Of a stretch of 37,353 nucleotides of DNA, positions 32,753 to 37,353 are shown piece after piece. Origin of the DNA: Pigoraptor chileana (lineage: Eukaryota; Opisthokonta; Filasterea); NCBI GenBank assembly GCA_943704495.1, contig CALSCR010003415.1, positions 3,569-40,921 on the forward strand, written 5' to 3'. Below the pieces are notes generated by a model, which was not told the origin of the DNA, did not search any database, and saw only the letters and a list, made by a program, of their open reading frames with translations. The translations under genes were made by a program, and so were the position numbers. How positions within the stretch are numbered: the stretch's first letter is position 1; each line of letters starts with the position of its first letter.

Positions 32753-33060
32753 CGTGCGTTACGCTGTGTTGTGCGTGCGTGTGTGTATGCGTTTTGGCGT
32801 GTGTATGATACCTGTGGCGTTGTTTTGTGGTTCGTTTGTGTGTATGAGTCTGCGTGCCCGTGCGAGTGCGTGTTTGCTGCGTGTTTTGCGTCTGCATTTT
32901 TGTCGATCCTCTTTCCCTTCCCTTCCCTTTCTTCTCCTGTTATTTCTTTTTCAAAATTGTTGACATGAGTACACTTTATTGCGGATTTTGTGGACATTTC
33001 TGTGTTCATCCAATGGGTTTGACTATCTGCTTAGTGATGCTCTTGCGCGACATACTGGAT

Positions 33061-33160
33061 GACCGTAACTATTGTGTGTGTGTTGCGCGCGCGTATGTGC
33101 GTGTGTGTATGACCGTAACTATTGTGTGTGTGTTGCGCGCGCGTATGTGCGTGTGCGTAT
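33061..33160. repeat. 50-bp tandem duplication containing TG and CG alternation
   Basis: Two units (33061-33110 and 33111-33160) that differ at a single base. Each contains GACCGTAACTATTG followed by TGTGTGTGTTGCGCGCGCGT. Near identity suggests a very recent duplication. Confidence 0.9.
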
Positions 33161-33356
33161 GAGTGTGGAATGTGTGAGTGAATGTTTGTTTGGGTGCCTG
33201 TGCACTAACAATGGCAAGAGAAAAAAAGCATCCGGACTCTCACAAATATTCACACTATTCGAAATCCCAACACCCGCAAAGTGTTCGACTCACACAGGAG
33301 TAGAATCCACACATGCACCATCTCAAAAAACCTTGTCTGACTGTCTTTCTTCATTG

Positions 33357-33362
33357 TTTAAT
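33357..33362 (-). terminator. ATTAAA polyadenylation-signal-like word for DNAAF11
   Basis: ATTAAA on the minus strand about 32 nt after the DNAAF11 stop codon. The use as a signal is inferred. Confidence 0.4.
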
Positions 33363-33393
33363 GCAAGTGGCGTTTAGTTGCAACTGTGTGACA

Positions 33394-36123
33394 TTACATG
33401 AGCGGCGGCACATCAGGGTCGTCCACAAACGATTCGCTGGGCATTTTCTCTCGCGGCGCCTCCTTGATGTGCGGCGCTGCACCACCGCCGACACCACTCC
33501 CGTCCTTCACAATGTTGGCAATGTCAACTGCGCCACCAGTGACGTCCTTTTTGCGAGACCCACCGCTGCTTTGTGCGGGACACATCACATTGACATGGGC
33601 AAATCGTTGCGGAAATAAAGTGTCGCAAAAAACAAAAGGGGGATGAGAAGTGGCGAAACACACGATAGAGGTGTGTGTGTGTGGATGCAATTCATATCCG
33701 CATCGACATGTGATCGCCAAACCCACCTCTTGTCTGATTGAAGCGTTGACGAGGAGCGCGGCTTGAGCAATTGCGGCTGCGAATGGGACTTCCCTTTGCC
33801 TGTCTGTTTTGCTTTGGGCATTGTTATGACAAGATGGCCGCTTGTTTGGCTGCGTTTGGCGACGCTCGAGTCGGAGTTGACTTCTTCCATCAACTGAAGT
33901 CTGAGAACCTGCACACACACACACATTGGAGGGAATGAATGAGTGACCCTCGACTGAAACTACAGAAAGCTGCACGTGCACGTGTCGTGCAGAATTGCTG
34001 ACGTAATCCTTGTTGAAGAACACAATAGAGCAGACTGGTTCAGGAAAAAATTCCCGCGACAAGTAAGCATCAAACACCTGCATGCGATTGAAAAACACAC
34101 ACACACACACACCTTTCCCTTCATGGTGATCGTCACGCTCGTCGGCTGCACATCGGCATCAATCATGGACGTATCCAGAAACCTCGGACACGCGACGTCG
34201 AGCACGAAAGCCTCGCGCCCCTCCGAGTCCGTGCCTTCCTCGAGGGTGAATGGCCACTTTCCCTCGTTTTTCTGCATGAATTTCTCCTCTCCGCCCTGTT
34301 CAGGCCCAGCGGCCGCGGCGGCATGCGACACCCCTTCCTTCTCTCCGTCATTTGGCTTCGATTGTCCCTTCTTTACGTTCTCGATTAGGTGTTGGCTTAC
34401 AGCGGTGCGCGTTTGCGGCGTGTACGGAGACGGAGAGTGCCAAAAGTCAACCCTGTATAAGCACACACACACGCACACACACACACAAGACAATCGCGAT
34501 GAAAAAGTCGTTAAGAAATGCAATTATGCAAGATGACCGATTTTGTTGAGACAGTCAGAGCCTACATTACACCCCTGATTCCAGCAGATCACATGCACGG
34601 GAGTCCGAGAGAATGAAGGTGTGTGTGTGTGCGGGTCCGTGTGTGCGCGCGAAGACCCACTTTTGTGCGTCGGGAGCACTCTCTAATGCAGCGCCGTCAG
34701 GAGGATTCGAACTGTCGGCCTCTGCCTTCTCTCTTTCAGCCTTCTCCTTTTCGGCTGCCTCCTCGGCCAACTGCGCTGCCATGGCGACCGTCTGCTGTTC
34801 GATAATTCTCTTTTTAACACTCTCGTATTCCTGTGCCGCCACAATTCGCTCACTCCGTTCAATATCGGTTCCATCCAACGACTGGATATATTTAGAAGAA
34901 AATGGCAAGACGGTGCTTAGACATCTCGCTCACTTTACGCAGTGACAAACAATAAATCACACACACACACACACACGCACACGCACACGCAAACACATCA
35001 CACACCTTCAACTGTGGCAGCGTTGCAACCACGTACTGTCGATATCCTTCGAATTTGGAGCACGGATTACCAGTCAGATACAATTCGCGGAGGTGGATGT
35101 TCTCCCGGAGGCTTTCAATGCTAGTGAGCTCCGCAACAAAGTTAATGGTCAGATCGAGCTTTTTCAGCGATTCGCAAGAGCCCAAATTCTCAATCCGTTT
35201 GACGTTGTTGAGAGCAAGGTTAATGTACTCGAGCTCCTTGAGGCGGTGCACATTTTCTGTGGAAAGAAGAGCACATTCGTCTGTCAGCTTGTGCGCGCGC
35301 GCGTGCAGTATTCGCCATAGACATTTCTATGCAGGCAGGGCACAGAAACAAAAATTCGCGTTGATCGCGCTCGTCTCCACAGTATGGGAAGATGCATTGA
35401 ATAGCGCAGATAGTACAACAAGTTTCGGAGTGCATAAGACGATACCAACCGATTTTGGGAATGAGATTGCTTTGGAGATATAGAATTTTTAACTTGCGAC
35501 AAATCTGAAAGTAAATAATGCGAACGAGGAGGGTGCCTGTCAGCACAGTACCAAATCCGCAAAAGATGCCATGCAGTGCCAACCACGGAATGATGACAGC
35601 GTGCATTTCATTGTGACATTATGACAGCAGGATCCCACGGTCACCAGTTTCCACAATTCATCCGTATTTCACCTCTTAAAGATCTTATCTTTGTAATATC
35701 TGCCTACATGGATCATGGAGCGGCAATACTCACACTTCCAATGACTTCAATGCGCTCGATGTCTTCCTGATGCAGTGTGATTTCTTCGAGAGTTGCGAGT
35801 TCATACTCATTGTGTTCGGCTCGCTTTCGCAGCAATTGCTCCGTAACTGGTTGAGTGGGAATGGTTGCGAGGTTAGACAATGAACATGGTAGAGGGATGA
35901 CTTCTGCAACATGTGCACAAATGTGAGTGCAGGCGCGAGTATTTGCATGAGAGGGGAAGTACATTGCATGACATTACAGCGGAGTTGTACAGATGGTGTA
36001 TGTGTATGTGTGTGTGTGTGCGAGTGTGTGTGAGTATGAGATTGAGAGAGAGAGAGTGTGTATGTGTGTGTGTGTGCGTGCGAGTATTGTGAGTTGTAAC
36101 ATCCTCAACTTACTTCTGACCAT
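33394..36123 (-). CDS. DNAAF11: Dynein axonemal assembly factor 11 (LRRC6/tilB/seahorse)
   Basis: Exons: 36123-36114, 35846-35734, 35504-35450, 35256-35006, 34881-34661, 34452-34113, 33908-33727, 33565-33394; 447 residues against 466 in human. Exon 1 is only 10 nt (MVR plus one base) and was placed because it yields [16 protein letters not shown], matching the human start. Order: leucine-rich repeats ([33 protein letters not shown]), LRR cap ([16 protein letters not shown]), coiled coil ([20 protein letters not shown]), a Gly/Ala linker, a CS-like domain ([49 protein letters not shown]) and the C-terminal DDPDVPPLM. It works with HSP90-type co-chaperones in cytoplasmic preassembly of ciliary dynein arms. 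The exon 8 acceptor is a NAGNAG pair (33568 or 33565), adding or omitting one Ser. Divergent from ILV6. Confidence 0.92.
34960..35005 (-). repeat. GT-rich tract (sense strand) at the start of DNAAF11 intron 4
   Basis: In the transcript the donor AAG|gtgtgtga is followed by TGTTTGCGTGTGCG and then (TG)n. It is another donor-proximal GT tract. Confidence 0.8.
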
Positions 36124-36721
36124 TCTTTCGGTGATACTCCTTCACCTTGAGGATATGAGACTTTCTGTTAATAAAAAAACTGTTGTCTTTCTACAACGTC
36201 CCAACGCTTCCTTTAGTTGTAGAAGTGCAATGCTACTGTAATCATCTGTTTCGGTGTGTGGCAAGTGTACCTCGCAGAATTTTACGAGCAAGCCGACAAC
36301 ATTCCAGTGTACCTGAAAACGCTTAATATGGTCATAAGCGGTATAAAATAGACTAATTTGGATATTCAGGCCGAGTGGAGCAGACTGCACAATCTGTCCA
36401 ATCAAATCACGTTGCGCAATCTCGGTTAACCGACGCCAGGACTCATAGAAGTGGTGAAAGGACTCACTACCTTTGAAGGACTATTCTTTAATCAGATCAA
36501 CCCAACAAAGTCTTTAAAAGTCAGCTTTATTTTCATTACTCACAAATAGCACTTCCACGTTTTGTAAAGTGTTGTCTGTGGCGGTATACGTGTGCTGCAT
36601 TGATTGTGGTGCGCATCGCTGAGCGAATCGGTGATCGAACATCCCGTGTCACTGGACCTTAATTGGCGCGCGATCGCACCTTTGCTTTTGTTATCCCCGC
36701 AACCCTTGCTTTCCAAAGAAA
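36124..36721. other. Divergent region between DNAAF11 and ILV6
   Basis: No gene seen. A 12-bp perfect palindrome (TCGGTTAACCGA) lies at 36422-36433. I looked for an RFX X-box, expected for a ciliary gene, and did not find a convincing one; a lone half-site-like GGCAAC is inside the ILV6 start. Confidence 0.5.
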
Positions 36722-37276
36722 ATGGCAACTGCTGTCGGAATAAGTGCGCGCATGCTTGGCCTTGCTGCCAGCAGGATGGCGGTTACTCTGCGAGCGTCGC
36801 AGACGACTGCAGCTGTAGCATTGCCGCGGAATCTCCTCGCGATGCAATCGGTATTTACCACTTGCACACACATGCACCATACTGGCAGTTAACCTTTGCA
36901 TTTTTTTTGGTTCAAAAAAGGACCAGAGCTTTGTTGTGTGATATTTAGTGATTGAAACTTCTTTGGTTGCCTTCGACAGATGCGCATGGGTCGTTGCATG
37001 AGCTCAGATGCGAAATATGCACATGCTCTCGAGACAACTAAAGTCATCCAAGAAACGGTGAACAACATTCTCTACAATGTGCCCACAATCCGCGAGGAGA
37101 AGGAGCGACACATCTTTTCGGTCCTCGTCGAGAACGAACCAGGGGTAATGATGTTTGACATTGTGACAATGCAGTGCAATGCTGTTACGCTGCCTTTGCC
37201 ATGTTTGTCATTATTCCCTCAGAAGTACATATTTCATTTTCTTGCTTAATAGCCCCCCCTCGCCGCCGCTCATCAC

Positions 37277-37353
<77 letters not shown>
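36722..37353 (+). CDS. ILV6: Acetolactate synthase regulatory (small) subunit, 5' part
   Basis: Exons 36722-36850 and 36980-37144, then an intron running off the window. Exon 1 encodes a presequence rich in Ala, Arg, Ser and Leu without acids (ISARMLGLAASRMAVTLRAS), typical of mitochondrial import. Exon 2 leads through TTKVIQETVNNILYNVP to the first strand of an ACT domain, ERHIFSVLVENEPG, which matches yeast Ilv6 and bacterial IlvH/IlvN (RH.L..LV.NEPGVLSR). The family binds the catalytic acetohydroxyacid synthase and gives it valine feedback inhibition. The donor after NEPG (GGG|gtaatg) is in phase 0; reading on gives VMMFDIV and a stop, not the family sequence. Only about 98 residues are visible, so the call rests on a short segment. 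Confidence 0.72.
37280..37353 (+). repeat. Pure (AC)n microsatellite running off the window end
   Basis: Uninterrupted AC dinucleotides for at least 74 nt inside the ILV6 intron. Ending exactly in a microsatellite suggests a contig or assembly boundary. Confidence 0.95.

Larger units (their letters stand above)
32753..33393. other. Convergent intergenic region with Z-DNA-prone repeats
   Basis: No gene seen. It is T/G-rich, with a 50-bp tandem duplication at 33061-33160. ATTAAA on the minus strand at 33362-33357 may be the DNAAF11 poly(A) signal. Confidence 0.6.

Noticed and set aside
36124-36721. RFX X-box expected for the ciliary gene DNAAF11
   Set aside because: Only single half-site-like words were found; no paired GTNRCC-RGYAAC arrangement at proper spacing.

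Overview
The window looks like nuclear DNA of a unicellular holozoan, that is, a protist relative of animals. Four points support this. Genes are split by many short spliceosomal introns with GT-AG ends. There is a receptor tyrosine kinase with an HRDLAARN catalytic loop, which is characteristic of animals and their close protist relatives. There is a cilium-assembly factor (DNAAF11/LRRC6), so the organism probably builds motile cilia. There is an ILV6-type acetolactate synthase regulatory subunit, an enzyme of branched-chain amino acid synthesis that animals lack. I cannot name the species. Introns and intergenic DNA are full of (TG)n/(CA)n and (GA)n microsatellites. I recognised no tRNA, rRNA, CRISPR array, retroelement or virus-like element.

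Layout, left to right. 1-1064 (-): the start of a secreted coiled-coil protein with a tandemly duplicated 96-nt exon. 1881-6741 (+): a receptor tyrosine kinase with seven exons, G8-like, cadherin-like, EGF-like and FN3 ectodomain parts, and one apparent 1-nt frameshift. 7236-9362 (+): an intronless protein made of two Gfo/Idh/MocA oxidoreductase halves, the second lacking the catalytic motif. 9855-12061 (-): FBXO9, with its first exon not found. 13170-18329 (+): TRAPPC12, 11 exons. 19415-22237 (-): an intronless pentatricopeptide repeat protein, probably mitochondrial. 22800-23579 (+): sulfiredoxin, three exons. 24093-27565 (+): N-acetylglucosamine-6-phosphate deacetylase (AMDHD2/NagA), nine exons. 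28521-30533 (-): glucosamine-6-phosphate deaminase (GNPDA/NagB), seven exons, the last intron of GC-AG type. 31325-32752 (+): an unrecognised 196-residue coiled-coil protein. 33394-36123 (-): DNAAF11, eight exons with a 10-nt first exon. 36722-end (+): the 5' part of ILV6. The window stops inside a pure (AC)n run.

Two neighbours share a pathway: AMDHD2 and GNPDA are convergent and catalyse consecutive steps, GlcNAc-6-P to GlcN-6-P to fructose-6-P plus ammonia. The remaining genes are housekeeping functions with no obvious link. Several pairs are divergent and share short intergenic regions (coiled-coil gene/RTK, FBXO9/TRAPPC12, PPR/sulfiredoxin, GNPDA/coiled-coil gene, DNAAF11/ILV6).

The observations most worth following are these: a short dispersed repeat family with about six copies, tied to (GA)n/(TG)n tracts; two adjacent perfect palindromes sharing a half-site in the RTK promoter region; the duplicated symmetric exon; the half-dead double oxidoreductase; and three regularly spaced CACGTG boxes upstream of GNPDA. 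All exon models were built by eye from splice consensus, reading-phase agreement and recalled homologues. No alignment or transcript evidence was available.
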